Shown here piece by piece: positions 43,895 through 55,097 of a stretch of 64,000 nt of DNA (position 1 is its first letter; every line of letters begins with the position of its first letter). Source of the DNA: Arion vulgaris (taxonomy: Eukaryota; Mollusca; Gastropoda; Stylommatophora; Arionidae); the NCBI GenBank assembly GCA_020796225.1, contig CM036755.1:61055152-61119151 (forward strand), written 5' to 3'. A model generated the notes under the pieces. The model saw nothing but the letters and a program-made list of their open reading frames with translations, searched no databases and was not told where the DNA came from. The position numbers and the translations under genes are program-made.

Positions 43895-44010
43895 GGAAAA
43901 TGAAAATCATGGCATATCCTTTACAGGACGTAGCCATCAACAACAATAAACGAGTCGTCAATTATCTGGGCACCACTTATACGTTCAGTAGTTTTGACAT
44001 TTCTTTCAAA
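43895..44010 (-). mobile_element. SINE3 fragment
   Basis: ATGGCATATCCTTTACAGGA CGTAGCCATCAA, CACCACTTATACGTTCAGTA. The tRNA-like head is missing. Confidence 0.75.
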
Positions 44011-44271
44011 ATAGATCTTTTGCGTGTTACTTTATGTACCATTTTAACTTTTGCTTATTTGTGGACAGCTTCAAGTCATTACGATTTTTCAATCTTTTCC
44101 CACATAGATCTAGTGTTGTTTTTCTAATGTGTGTAAGATATGTATAAGCATGAGCAGCGCTGTCCAACTTGACTCTCGTGGGGGCTATTAGTACCGTGTA
44201 ATACACCATTGGCGCCCTAATTTATGACTCTGACTTTAACGTTAATCAGACTTTCAAGAAAAAATATCTTC

Positions 44272-44515
44272 CTCTTCTTCGAACGCTCCATATCGACTAC
44301 TTGTTAACCACTCTGTATGATTTGTATGTGATCTGAGCCTAAGAGCGATTGTACGTTGTGTCAGTTATGCGCGCTACAAGTAGGCCAGCACATCCTATTT
44401 TAACGATGCTTTTTATTTACTAGGTAGCCTCCTAGGTTCTACATTAGTTTCTTCTTACGACATGCCTTGTAGGTCGCAGTGGTACTATTCTTGGCTACCA
44501 CACGGGCGTACGATG
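44272..44515 (-). mobile_element. SINE5 copy
   Basis: TTCTTCGAACGCTCCATATC, GTATGTGATCTGAGCCTAAG, TACAAGTAGGCCAGCACATC, TTCTTCTTACGACATGCCTT. Confidence 0.82.
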
Positions 44516-45368
44516 TTTCTGATTGAAGTGACATACTTTTATCTTTGCATGTGTTCTACGTAACTTAATGAGTATGCTCAGGAAGTTTGAAATAGGCTGC
44601 GATCGCAGACAGTAGCTGGGGTCGTTTAAGAGGTCGGGGCAGACTGCAAACAGTTTTATTTCTGTGCCACGACATCTCTATTGCTGATAAAAAGGTCTAT
44701 GTTTGAATCCCATAATTGTGTTATTGTTTTAATGTAGGTAGCACTTTTATATAATTCAGTATGTCAGTATTTGTATGTGTATCAGATGAATGTGATATGT
44801 ATTTTTTAGTTAGACTTTTAGTTGCTATTAAACTTTGTATTCATTATATTGTTGTTTTCTGTTTATGAGCATGTGAATTCCAATGAATATATATATATGT
44901 TCATATGTTCATGTCATATGTACGGTTCCAACTTCACTGCAACGGGTCACCCCATAATTGCTCCATTCCTGTGCCAACGAAAATCACACGAAATGGTAAC
45001 AACTGTCTCCTGTGTCGTGAACTAATTCCAGAATGAAACAGTTGTACCGCCACAAAAAGCCACCAGCACCGCATTACTGCATATGGCCGTCGCTAAAGTG
45101 TCAACATAAACTGTTCATCACTTAGATTGCAATTCATGTCGAAGGGAACATCAATCACGACAAAATCCAGCTTTCTGCACACGCAAAACACTGCATACGA
45201 CAGATTGAGTTAGTTTGTCATAACCGCTGTCCGCCATTTTCTGAATATCCCCAATCACAACAAACTCAAGGTTGACACAGCAAAAAGCGTTCCATGTGAC
45301 ATTCATAGCTCACAGCGTTGTTCAAGCACTAACTCAGTAGCTCGGCAAACGAAGCGGAAAATACCCGG

Positions 45369-45370
<2 letters not shown>
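44516..45370. other. Unassigned stretch
   Basis: No feature recognised. Confidence 0.4.
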
Positions 45371-45423
<53 letters not shown>

Positions 45424-45430
45424 TATGTAT
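45371..45430. repeat. (TA)n microsatellite
   Basis: About 25 uninterrupted TA units, followed by a GT/GC-rich purine-pyrimidine alternating tail to about 45485. Confidence 0.95.
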
Positions 45431-45535
45431 TTATATGCGTGCGTGTTTGATTGCGTGTGTGCGCGCGCACGTGTATATGTGTGTAAAAAAATAAGTGCTA
45501 ATAAATGTATGTACACCAACACTTATTCCTGGAGC

Positions 45536-45978
45536 ATTGATTGATTGATTGATTGAAAGGACCATTATCATTGCACTTCGGCCAATAACGATGCGTGCTA
45601 CGATTTCTTTCTTTCACAGAAAGATCTCCGCTACAGTTTTACGTGCGAGGACCCCTCGATGGACTTTTGAAAATAGTGAAACATTTGTCTGAATTATATT
45701 TATTTTCTTGTTAGCAAACTTTGCTTGTACAGTTACTTTTCAGTCTTCTAATTTTAACGATTGTTTAACTGCCATGAGCTTATTCCGTATTCAACTTAAA
45801 CAGAGGAGCTACTTTTTATATTTTTATATTTCATCTCCGATAGGATTAGGAACGTTGCCTCACCTACATTGAGATCGGGGTTCACTGGAAAAATAGCTCG
45901 ATCGCTCCACACGGGGAACGAAAAAGGGAACTATTGAAACACGAGTCGAGTACTTAACTTCAACGCCAGATTGATCCA
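45536..45978 (-). mobile_element. SINE4 copy whose head seeds a minisatellite
   Basis: TTGATTGATTGATTGATTGA tail, CATTATCATTGCACTTCGG, TTGCTTGTACAGTTACTTTT CAG, CGATAGGATTAGG, CACTTAACTTCAACGCCAGA at the tRNA-like end. The last dozen bases (TCAACGCCAGA) form part of every unit of the adjoining 62-bp array. Confidence 0.82.
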
Positions 45979-46700
45979 CAATGCAGCATACCATTTGTAA
46001 GACGTTGCTCTTATCACAGCCTCAACGCCAGATTGATCCACAATGCAGCATACCATTTGTAAGACGTTGCTCTCCTCACAGCCTCAACGCCAGATTGATC
46101 CACAATGCAGCATACCATTTGTAAGACGTTGCTCTTATCACAGCCTCAACGCCAGATTGATTCACAATGCAGCATACCATTTGCAAGACGTTGTTCTCCT
46201 ACAGCCTCAACGTCAGATTGATTCACAATGCAGCATACCATTTGCAAGACGTTGTTCTCCTCACAGCCTCAACGCCAGATTGATTCACAATGCAGCATAC
46301 CATTTGCAAGACGTTGTTCTCCTCACAGTCTCAACGCCAGATTGATCCACAATGCAGCATACCATTTGTAAGACGTTGCTCTTATCACAGCCTCAACGCC
46401 AGATTGATTCACAATGCAGCATACCATTTGCAAGACGTTGTTCTCCTCACAGCCTCAACGCCAGATTGATCCACAATGCAGAATACCATTTGTAAGACGT
46501 TGCTCTCCTCACAGCCTCAACGTCAGATTGATCCACAATGCAGCATACCATTTGGAAGACGTTACTCTCCTCACAGCCTCAACGCCAGATTGATCCACAA
46601 TGCAGCATACCATTTGTAAGACGTTGCTCTTATCACAGCCTCAACGCCAGATTGATCCACAATGCAGCATACTATTTGCAAGACCTCGCTCTCATCACAG
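45965..46700. repeat. 62-bp minisatellite, about 12 units
   Basis: Unit contains CTCAACGCCAGATTGATCCA CAATGCAGCATACCATTTGT AAGACGTTGCTCTTATCACA GC. Variants alternate TTATCAC/CTCCTCAC and GATCCAC/GATTCAC. Begins inside the SINE4 head. Confidence 0.94.
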
Positions 46701-47084
46701 CTCGAATTATTTATTTCTAGCAAATTGTTATACCGCTCCCTTTGCAGCGTCTTATTATCCATAATGTACTGTAGCCATTGTCATAGTTAGCGTCCCATGT
46801 CTTTTCTTCTAGAAACCACGTCGAATGAATGAGACACTAGTAATTTATTTGTTTAACCGTGCACTGGGTTCACACATTGTGGCACTGTCGGGTTGGGACA
46901 ACGGAATAGATAAACTGTTACTTTTTGAGAGCTTAGTTGGTCGTGGTCTGCAAACAACTCGTCTTAGGGCAAAGCAATGGGTGTGGTGAGAAATACAGAT
47001 TTCTGGTTCGAATTTTGTGTTTTGAAAATGTTTTTTCCGGACGCACTAAATATCTCTTTACTGCCTATTTGCGACCGTTTGGTG
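46701..47084. other. Unassigned stretch
   Basis: No feature recognised. Confidence 0.4.
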
Positions 47085-47330
47085 CCATGGTCTGCAAGGG
47101 AAGCAAAGAATAGTATCACTGCGACATTCAAGGCATGTCGTAAGAGGCGAGTGAGGAAAGACCTAGGGAAGCTACCAATAGTAAATAAAAGCATCGCATA
47201 AATCGGATGTGCAGGCCTATGTGTAAGCGCATAACTGGCACAACGTACATTCGCTCTTAGGCTCAGATCACATACAAATCACACAGAGAGGTTAACAAGT
47301 GGTCGATATGGAACGTTTGAAGAAGAAGAA
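47085..47330 (+). mobile_element. SINE5 copy
   Basis: CAAGGGAAGCAAAGAATAGT, core CATGTCGTAAGAGGCGAG, GAAGCTACCAATAGTAAATA, CTTAGGCTCAGATCACATAC, tail GAAGAAGAAGA. Confidence 0.85.
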
Positions 47331-47484
47331 GACTGTCTATTTATTTACCATATTCATTGACTGCTGTTTCACCTGGGACTCAGGTTTACACATTTTAGGC
47401 CAGATAATACATTGTAGGGTAGATAATCGACTAAATAGAGTGAGTCACGGATTTGCTTCCTTATAAGGGCATATAATATATGAA

Positions 47485-47885
47485 AAATCGTGGCAAATCC
47501 TTTAGAGAACGTAGCCATCAACCACACTAAACGAGTTGTTGATTTTCTAGGCACCACTTATACGTTCAGTAGTTTGTATTTACTTACTGAACGGTAATGT
47601 CTATTTTTACCTTTCGTTAAAATCCTACGGAAACTAATTTGCTTCCAAACGGCCTGCCATGGAGTTTGAAAAAGATACGCATGAGTTGTGATCGATCTCA
47701 CTACCGCTTAACTCTTAGTGGACCAGGGCAAAAGTCACGTTTTACAAGCGCTTTCACGTTTTGATAACCAAACACCACTTAGCGTGGCGGAATGTAAAAA
47801 CGCGTCCACTTCAAACGCCATTTAGCGTGGCGCTTGGTCCACCAAGAGTTAAGCTACAGAAGGTGGCTTATAGAGAACCTGTCTT
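47485..47885 (-). mobile_element. SINE3 copy interrupted by a TTAA MITE
   Basis: TGGCAAATCCTTTAGAGAAC, CTTATACGTTCAGTAGTTTG, CGTTAAAATCCTACGGAAAC, GAGTTTGAAAAAGATACGC, CACTACCGCTTAA|MITE|AAGCTACAGAAGG. The uninterrupted counterpart at 25120 reads ACCGCTTAAGCTACAACCG. Confidence 0.85.
47712..47848. mobile_element. TTAA-flanked MITE (piggyBac-like)
   Basis: 137 bp with terminal inverted repeats CTCTTAGTGGACCAGG and, at the right, TTGGTCCACCAAGAG. TTAA lies on both sides (47708-47711, 47849-47852), while the empty SINE3 site at 25125 has a single TTAA. TTAA duplications characterise piggyBac. Internally the motif CGCCACGCTAA occurs twice about 43 bp apart on the minus strand. Confidence 0.85.
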
Positions 47886-47929
47886 GCTTTGAAATAAAAC
47901 AAAATATCTTCAGGTAGACAGATGCAATA

Positions 47930-48160
47930 ATAAAAAAAATCTTCTGTAGACAGATGCATAATAAAAATCCAGGGCGAATCGGATGTGCTCGTCCTACATC
48001 AGTAGGGTCTTCGTAGGCGCAACATTCTTACCGTTGTTTGCAAAGACTGTTCATGTTATATATCACAATAAGAATGATAAAAATATCGAGAAGAAAGAAC
48101 GAACGAAAAGAAACCAAGAACAAAAATAAAACGAAAACAAAAGCCAACTAACAATTAAAT
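47930..48160 (+). mobile_element. SINE5 subfamily B copy, partial
   Basis: CGAATCGGATGTGCTCGTCC, GTAGGCGCAACATTCTTACC, TTATATATCACAATAAGAAT GATAAAA, AAAGAACGAACG. Confidence 0.65.
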
Positions 48161-48255
48161 ACGTTTAATCTTAATTTTAAAGAGGCAGTGCTCTCTTTGT
48201 TTCGCTACGTAGTATATTTAAGTGTTTCTCCTATATCGATTATAGGAGAAAGATG

Positions 48256-48463
48256 GAGCCCGTCTGTCCAGCTTGTTCGTAGCGCGTTGGACTACGGGTG
48301 ACTATCCTCGTGTGTGCGTGTTCACTTTGCGGATGGCAAAAAAGCCACAGATTTCCTAGATTTACGGTGTTCGTGGCACCGAACCGAAGGGTTACGATGT
48401 CCATGGCACTGAGCCGAAGAGCTGAACAGCTCAAGTGCTTCTGGATCGGAAAGAAAAAAAAAA
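48256..48463 (+). mobile_element. SINE1, complete, with target-site duplication
   Basis: GCCCGTCTGTCCAGCTTGTT, TAGCGCGTTGGACTACGGGT, body CGAACCGAAGGGTTACGATG, A-rich end. Perfect 12-bp duplications AGGAGAAAGATG at 48244-48255 and 48464-48475. Confidence 0.93.
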
Positions 48464-48624
48464 AGGAGAAAGATGAAAAAATACCTGGTGTTTCTAGATA
48501 TCAAACCTAAACGGAGAGTTGAAACATTTGTATTAAGCAACCCAGGACTAGAACTTAGAAGAGATAGTCACATTGTGCTGAAAGATATACTGAAGGTAAG
48601 ATCGGAATACTTATGACATTTTTC

Positions 48625-48891
48625 CTTGTGCAATGAGGATCACTTGATAACTAATTAATTAACTTACTAATCTAACTAGTTAACTAACTAACTAAACTAA
48701 TTAACTAACTAATTAACTAACTAATTAACTAACTAACTAAACTAATTAACTAACTAATTAACTAACTAACTAACTAACTAACTAACAGGCTAACTAACTA
48801 GCTAACCAACTAACAAACTAACTAACTAACTAACAAGCTAACTAACTAACTGACTAACCAACTAACTAACTAAATAACTAAGTAACTAACC

Positions 48892-48933
<42 letters not shown>

Positions 48934-48958
48934 GCTAACTAACTAGCTAACTAACTAG

Positions 48959-48989
<31 letters not shown>

Positions 48990-49153
48990 GCTAGCTAACT
49001 AATTAACTAACTAACCAAACTAACTAACTAACTAACTAATTAACTAACTAACTAAACTAACTAATTAACTAACTAACTATAACTAGCTAACTAACTAACT
49101 AACTAACTAGTTAACTAACTAGCTTACTAACTAACTAAACTAACTAATTAACT

Positions 49154-49185
<32 letters not shown>

Positions 49186-49253
49186 CAGCCATCTAGTCAG
49201 AGATCGAGCCAACCAACCAACCAACTAACTAACTAACTAATTGACTAACTAAC
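48625..49253. repeat. CTAA-type tetranucleotide array, 630 bp
   Basis: About 150 tetramers, mainly CTAA (ACTA), with interspersed CTAG, TTAA, CCAA and 5-mer steps. Confidence 0.96.
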
Positions 49254-49284
49254 TATATATTCCTCTTTTATCCAATTTTTTAAT

Positions 49285-49415
49285 ACCACGGGGTAAATAG
49301 GATAATACGGTGTTAGACCCGTATTTTTTATTAGCCGTCGGCACACGATGGGTGATATGGTCAACATCACACATGCTACCTTTAATTCCCAGTGATTTTC
49401 CTAGTAGCCAATTGA
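49285..49415 (+). mobile_element. Dispersed element, single-unit counterpart of 34455
   Basis: GTGTTAGACCCGTATT, CACACGATGGGTGATATGGT CAACATCACAC, CCCAGTGATTTTCC, GCCAATTGAGG. It lacks the 27-bp expansion. Confidence 0.6.
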
Positions 49416-49890
49416 GGTTGGCCTCCGATAACATGCGATGACTGGCTAAAGAGGGAGCAGGAATGCCCCAAGATGACTACCTGGTCAGCTACGACGAAGT
49501 AAAAACTATCGCCAGATGGAACTACAAAGCAAAGTGGGAGAAAGAACACACAAAACACAACATGAATGATGGATATTACCAATTGTCCAGAAGGGACCAA
49601 CAGCTATACTTCGCCTCTGGACGTGCCATAACAAAATGAAACACCACCTGTGTACCAAATTCAAGATAGGCACCAACGACCTGTGTTCCGGTGGCTTGGC
49701 GAGCATGTTGACAGAGCATATCCTACAGAACTGTCCCGAGTATGCAGACTTGAGAAGAAAGAGGTGGCCTACTTAGACCTGCCCCCAAGACAAACTGAAT
49801 GGCGTGACTGACAATCTGAGGCAGACGGTGGCCATTATTATCGAATACGAAATCCCAATCTTGTGACAACTGTAAGAAGAAGAAGAAATG
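49416..49890 (+). mobile_element. RNase H LINE C-terminal fragment with (GAA)n end
   Basis: Frame-slipping translation gives YYQLSRRDQQLYF, HLCTKFKIGTNDLC and LTEHILQNCPEYADLRKKRW, matching the cysteine/histidine region after RNase H at 23167-24078 (FRIGTTSLCPC, TAEHVLQDCQ). It ends at about 49870 with GTAAGAAGAAGAAGAAATG. Confidence 0.75.
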
Positions 49891-50158
49891 AGATTTCTAC
49901 GAAAGGTAACCAAACAAGACAGTATAAGAGACAAGAGTCACACATACCAGCATCAGAGAGAAGGTGGGAACAACACACTGTTTGAATTACAAAGAAAAGC
50001 AGAAAATGAAGTGATTTGGTCACTTAATAAGTATGCTTATAGACCACACTGTGCATCCCTTTCACACATTATATCCACTGTAGTGGACAACTACTATTTG
50101 TTCGTTTCATAGATACACAAGTGTGTTTTGTGACCTCTGACCACATTCAGGCTACTGT
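49891..50158. other. Unassigned stretch
   Basis: No feature recognised. Confidence 0.4.
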
Positions 50159-50160
50159 TA

Positions 50161-52344
50161 TAGTTTGTCCATTAATTCGTGAGCACGTTTGAAATTGATT
50201 TTCTCGAAAACTACCTGTTGGATCTCAGTGATTTTTGCATGCAGCCTTAGAATATCCATGACGCTAAAATAAAGCTAACCAGTAGTCCATAGATGCTACG
50301 GATTTTGCACATCGGCGAATTCCTTTGATCTTTTATGACAATTGCAAATACGGGCGCTCAAATTTTAGATTTTACAGTATCCCTAGAATTTGTCCATGTC
50401 AATTCTATTCATAGGTGTATCTCCATATTAACTTGATAGGTCAAGTAATTAAGTGTGTTGCCCTTTATGTGCAATCGTGAACTTGGATACAATATGCAAC
50501 AGTTAGTCCTCTCCTTCGGTCACCATTAGACCCCAGGGTGTCTTAACTTCACCACAAATTGTATGATGGTAGACGCATTTGGATATGGAAATGTATACGT
50601 TGCTATTTCTCAGTCTGTAATCAAAATATGATTTGTATCATCCCGAATCTGACGATTCCATGAGGTTGATAATTGTTACTGGCTGGACAAATTGTAATCC
50701 ATCTCGGTGCCAGTACTCGTCTTCCTCTCGGAGCACATGTTCAACACACTTCTTCCAGAACTGCATATCTATCATTGAGAAGGACTCACGTGTCAGAACT
50801 TCAACATCACACATTTTAAACGTCCTGTTTTGTTCGGCAACTTGCCCTTTTACTTTAGCCCAGGCAAGCTCTATCGGATTGAGCATGATATGGAGGTAGT
50901 CGCAAAGACGTGTGGCCGTATTCCGCAATGATTTTGTCAATATGAAACACCTTTGTCTTATTTGTCATCCTCACCAGGTGCAACAACTCGGGTTTCAAAT
51001 ATGTATCATCGAAGCTGACATTTTCCTTAGCAAGCCAAGTCCTAATTTGATCTTTTGTATTTGATGCAGTTGGTACTTTGTCTTCCGCTGATACTGCGTT
51101 GTGATAGGATGCATTATCCATTACCAAGCATGATGGTCTGTTTAGAATTGGAAGTAGATCTTTCTCCATCCAGTGCCTGAAAATATGTCCATTCATTTCT
51201 GTGTGGTAGTCCCTACCGTCGGTACTTTTGATTGGAAAATAAGTCCAGCGTCATGGACAAGACCTTCTTCACTACTTCCTGCATGTGTTAGTATAATACG
51301 CTGGCCTTTGCTGCTTGGTATTTTCTTTTCTGTTCACCGTCTACTGATTGCCATTCTTTAGCATTGGTGTGGTGAGCATTGACCCAGGATTCGTCCAAAT
51401 ATACAATATCATAGCCTTGCCTCCGCCGCTCACGGATCTGCCTCAGGTATTTACTTCGGGCAGCAATTAAATGTGGCTTTTCACAAATAATATTCCTGCC
51501 GCCTATAGTTTTTCTGAAGGTGAAGCCGGCGGCTCTTACAATTTTTCATAGAGTACTTTTAGAAATGTCTATGCTGCAATCTGATTGCAGTTTTAATTTC
51601 AGTTTCCTGAGAGTAACAAGTTGATTTGTCGCAAACATTTTCAAGAGCTCCTGTCTTATGACATCTATGTCAAAGTCGTCAATTGTTCTTTTCCGTCCTT
51701 GCTTGACATTAGTGCACTTTGTGTCCTGTTTAATCCATCGGGAAAAGGATTCTCTATTCAGACCAAGCGCCAGTTGCGCTCGTTTCTCAGGGTTATGAAT
51801 ATCGCAATATAGATGACCTCTCTTAGATTCCCTACGGAAGTGTTAGTATAGTAAAACTGTAACCTTCTGCATTGTTATAAATGTGCACTTCAGACTCATT
51901 ATGAATGTGATATCAATGTCAGTTTTGATAAGCCAACAAATATGATACAATAGCTTCATACAAATAGCGAGTTACGCCTATAACTATACAACGGTATCCC
52001 AATTATAACGTCATATGCTTTCCGCTTTCAAAGTCGACTGGGTTAGGTGCACGGGATTTCGTGAAATTGTTGTATACTCACGATATTTCTATGTTACCAT
52101 AATGTATTTTTAGAACAACGCGTCTGTGTACCGTAGATCTGTTACTATTGTGTACAATCCGGTGAGGTTGATTTTAATATAACCTGAAGAAGAAATATTT
52201 CAAACTACATCAAATTTTCTTGGAAAAAAAATATTCTCTAGCGTCATGGATATTCTAAGGCTGCTTGCAAAAATCACTGAGATCCAACAGGTAGTTTTCG
52301 AGAAAATCAATTTCAAACGTGCTCACGAATTAATGGACAGACTA
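50161..52344 (-). mobile_element. Tc1/mariner-IS630 transposon, complete ends
   Basis: A 2184-bp element with terminal inverted repeats of 105 bp (50161-50265 and 52240-52344) that differ at only two positions. The outer ends are TAGTTTGTCCATTAATTCGT and TAGTCTGTCCATTAATTCGT. TA dinucleotides flank both ends (50159-50160, 52345-52346), the superfamily's duplication. The single gene inside is on the minus strand and broken. Near-identical ends suggest recent activity, possibly mobilised in trans. Confidence 0.92.
50638..51835 (-). pseudogene. IS630/Tc1-type DDE transposase, broken
   Basis: Catalytic region readable on the minus strand: first Asp in IVYLDESWVNAHHTNAKEW (about 51360-51420), second Asp in CLVMDNASYHN (51090-51130), Glu in LNPIELAWAKVKGQVAEQN (50830-50890). 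The N-terminal part has a helix-turn-helix-like stretch LVTLRKLKLKLQSDCSIDIS. DDE transposases of this fold cut and paste DNA between TA sites. Defects: an in-frame stop near 51550, a frame change near 51200, and a frameshift just after LPPYH (about 50882) that separates the last Glu. The second Asp to Glu spacing is about 83 residues, far more than the 34 of classical Tc1. I recall a described long-spacing group (DD82E, Sailor) and this may belong there. Confidence 0.85.
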
Positions 52345-52399
52345 TAGGTGTCCATTTCCAGAGTCATAAATTAATGTGTAAGTCTACTGTGTGGTCAAG

Positions 52400-52640
52400 G
52401 TAGCGGACAAGATATTTATTTTTAAAATGCATGCATGAAAGGATATAACGGCTTTTACAGCAGAACATCGGGGCGAAATGCAAGAAGAAGATCAAGTAAA
52501 AGATGGACAGATGGGGTACTGAAATGCATACCAAAATATGCAGAAACCCTTTATTCGAGAATCGCAAGACAAATACAGAAGACCAGTCTAATCATAAACA
52601 CTGAATATCGTTCTATCTTCATTCCAGGAAGGCTGATGAC
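52400..52640 (+). mobile_element. LINE post-RT tail fragment
   Basis: GYNGFYSRTSGRNARRRSSK RWTDGV parallels the minus-strand fragment at 29129-29356 (VFYNRTSGKKSSRGRSRKRW). Confidence 0.55.
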
Positions 52641-52699
52641 ATATTTTAAAATAAAGAACAATGGCAATGCCACTTATTAGTTTGGATAGTATTGATCGC

Positions 52700-53155
52700 C
52701 AAGCCATCAACAACATGAACGATCATGACATGTATGCTTCAAATGATTGAATCTGGAAGTATGCGTGTGGAATGTGTAGACATCATTCGGAGATCACATC
52801 TCAAGAAAATGACTTGGCTGTACACGCCTCGACATGCTGGAGTGCAGGGTAACGAGCGTGCTGACACTCTTGCAAACAATGCCCCGACTCAAGCCGACAG
52901 AAGTATGGACAGAGCCGATATCATCAATGCGGTACGCTCTTAGTTATGTGACATCGGCAAGTCTCATACACTGGAACGAGTTCGAGAATTGGAAGTTAAG
53001 TTTGGACATGCTAGACAGTGTCGTCTTCGTGGTAGAGAGAGAAGATATAGTAATCAACTTCTCATGGGTAAGGGTAAGCAAATGAACTTTGCGATGGCTG
53101 CTGCAACGGAGAACAGAGCACGATTGGGAATGCCCAATGTGCCATGACGTCGATC
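52700..53155 (+). mobile_element. LINE RNase H C-terminus and tail
   Basis: RRSHLKKMTWLYTPRHAGVQ GNERADTLANNA holds the RNase H motif with the final catalytic Asp. It is followed by DRADIINAVRS and, after a stop, ERVRELEVKFGHARQCRLRG, FAMAAATENRARLGM. The ADIIN block is the one seen alone at 6880-7135, which fixes the order RNase H then ADIIN region. Confidence 0.75.
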
Positions 53156-53374
53156 GCATAACATAACATAACATAACAACAATAGCATAACATAACATAA
53201 ATGGGACATAACATGGGATTTCTGAATAGGAAACAGCAAATTATTGAATTCGATAGTTATATCCCTTATAAATATAATGCATATTTCGGGTAAAACAATC
53301 TTGTTAAATAGTCTTGACATCCTTATTGAGACAAACTCTATGGTGTGATTAGTCAAATTATATAGATATTAGCC
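53156..53374. other. CATAA-rich simple sequence then unassigned
   Basis: (CATAA)n at 53157-53200, then nothing recognised. Confidence 0.5.
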
Positions 53375-54180
53375 CGTGTTGTGCTGGGGCCCGTAATGGA
53401 AGCAAAGAATATAATAGCCGTCCATCGCAAGCGATGATGACAACAATCTCAGACGTGTACTGTTGCACCTCTCTGGTGTGTGCGGAGGTGACTGTAGAGT
53501 CCAATCCTAGAACAGAATCCCCGACCACAGGTGGGGCATACATGATCAAGGTTAGACATGTGCGTGTTGTGTGCTCTGTCTTTTCGCGCTGCTCGTTTTC
53601 TCTGTGACTCAACAATACGATGATTCTCAGCTATTCGGGTTCTCTTTTGTTGTTACAGCGCCACATTTGGCGATCTTGCGCAAGGGATTCCCAGCACGTA
53701 TTGTCTATATCGAAGCATTTCAGAGACACTTTAAGAGTGTCTTTAAAGCGTTTTTCTGTCCACCAGCTAAACGTCTGCCCCTTCAAGCTCGCCATACATC
53801 AACTGTTTTGGGATGCGTTTATCAGGCATTCGAGCAACGTGACCGACCCATCTCAGTTGGGCCTTCTGCAACAAGGTGTTGACGCTTGGGATCTTTGCTC
53901 TTGTGAGGACTTCGCTGTCTGGAATTTTGTCCTGCCAGTTTATTTTTAGTATTCTGCGTAGACAGCTTGTGTGGAAATGGTTTAATTTTCTTCCGTGTCT
54001 GCTATACACTGTCCATGTCTCGCTTGCGTACAGCAGCGTGGTTAGCACTATGGCCTGGTAAACTTTCAGCTTTGTGACTATGCTTATCCCCTTCCGTTCC
54101 CACACAGTGACACGTAACCTTCCGAACGCAGCACTGGCTTTGGATATCCTATTGTGGACCTCAGAATCTATGTTTGCCGA
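53375..54180 (-). mobile_element. LINE C-terminal fragment with C2H2 finger
   Basis: A 170-codon frame (53767-54279) reads DSEVHNRISKASAAFGRLRV, LKVYQAIVLTTLLYASETWT, LNHFHTSCLRRILKINWQDK, QLRWVGHVARMPDKRIPKQL. One frame over near 53480-53550 the minus strand encodes VCPTCGRGFCSRIGLYSHLR THQ, a clean C2H2 finger. Same architecture as 5555-6235. Frameshifts between the pieces; RT core missing. Confidence 0.85.
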
Positions 54181-54185
54181 TCTGG

Positions 54186-54635
54186 ATAGGAAGCAAAGAA
54201 TAGTACCACTGTGACCTACAAAGTATGTCGTAAGAGGCGACAGAAATAGGAGTCTAGGGAAGCTCATCTCAAGTGCCATGTCTGCCGGCGTAGGCGATCA
54301 TGTCTCTCCACAACTCTCCTTCTTGACGCACATAATCAGTTCTGATGTCGGACTAGAGTCGAACCATGATGTCAGGGCATCCAGCATCTTCTCCTTCTGT
54401 TTTCCGCGATCTCTCATTCCCTGAATTTTGCCTGTTGTTACCAAATGTTCTAAACCTTCTCCAGGGAAGCTACACAAGTAAATAAAAAGCATCGCAGAAA
54501 TTGGATGTGTCAGCATTCTAGTAGGCGCATAACTGGCAAAACGTACAATCGCTCTTAGGCTCAGATCACATACAAATCACAAATAGCGGTTAACAAATGG
54601 TCGATATGGAGCGTTCAAAGAAGAAGAAGAACACG
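54186..54635 (+). mobile_element. SINE5 copy with about 190-bp insertion
   Basis: GATAGGAAGCAAAGAATAGT, core TATGTCGTAAGAGGCGACAG, AGGGAAGCTC, then foreign sequence 54270-54460, resuming CCAGGGAAGCTACACAAGTA and ending CGATATGGAGCGTTCAAAGA AGAAGAAG. AGGGAAGCT occurs on both sides of the insert, as a target duplication would. Confidence 0.75.
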
Positions 54636-54689
54636 AAGAAGTATAGGCTTTGGCGCACTCTTAAATGTTCGTCTGGTGTGCCAGTGAAT

Positions 54690-54975
54690 TTCATACTAGA
54701 GGCAACGTCAGTTACACTACTAACACAACTCATGGGTAGGTCTTGACTTCGAATCTTACTCGTTTTGTGAGAACGACACACTGACACCGCTAGACGCAAC
54801 GTCAGTTACACTACTACCACAACTCATGGGTAGGTCTTGACTTCGAATCTTACTCGTTTTGTGAGAACGACACACTGACACCGCTAGACGCAACGTCAGT
54901 TACACTACTACCACAACTCATGGGTAGGTCTTGACTTCGAGTCTTACTCGTTTTGTGAGAGCGACACACTGACAT
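54690..54975. repeat. 94-bp tandem repeat, three units
   Basis: Units start CAACGTCAGTTACACTACTA and contain CATGGGTAGGTCTTGACTTC, CGTTTTGTGAGAACGACACA CTGACA. High identity between units. Confidence 0.93.
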
Positions 54976-55097
54976 CATTAATGAGGAGATGTAATAAAGT
55001 CTTGAATACCGTCAGATCACTTACTCTGTATCTGAAATTGATGTCACTTTATTCACTGCGTCTTCTTACCGTGTTTCCTAGATGAAATTTGAAACGT

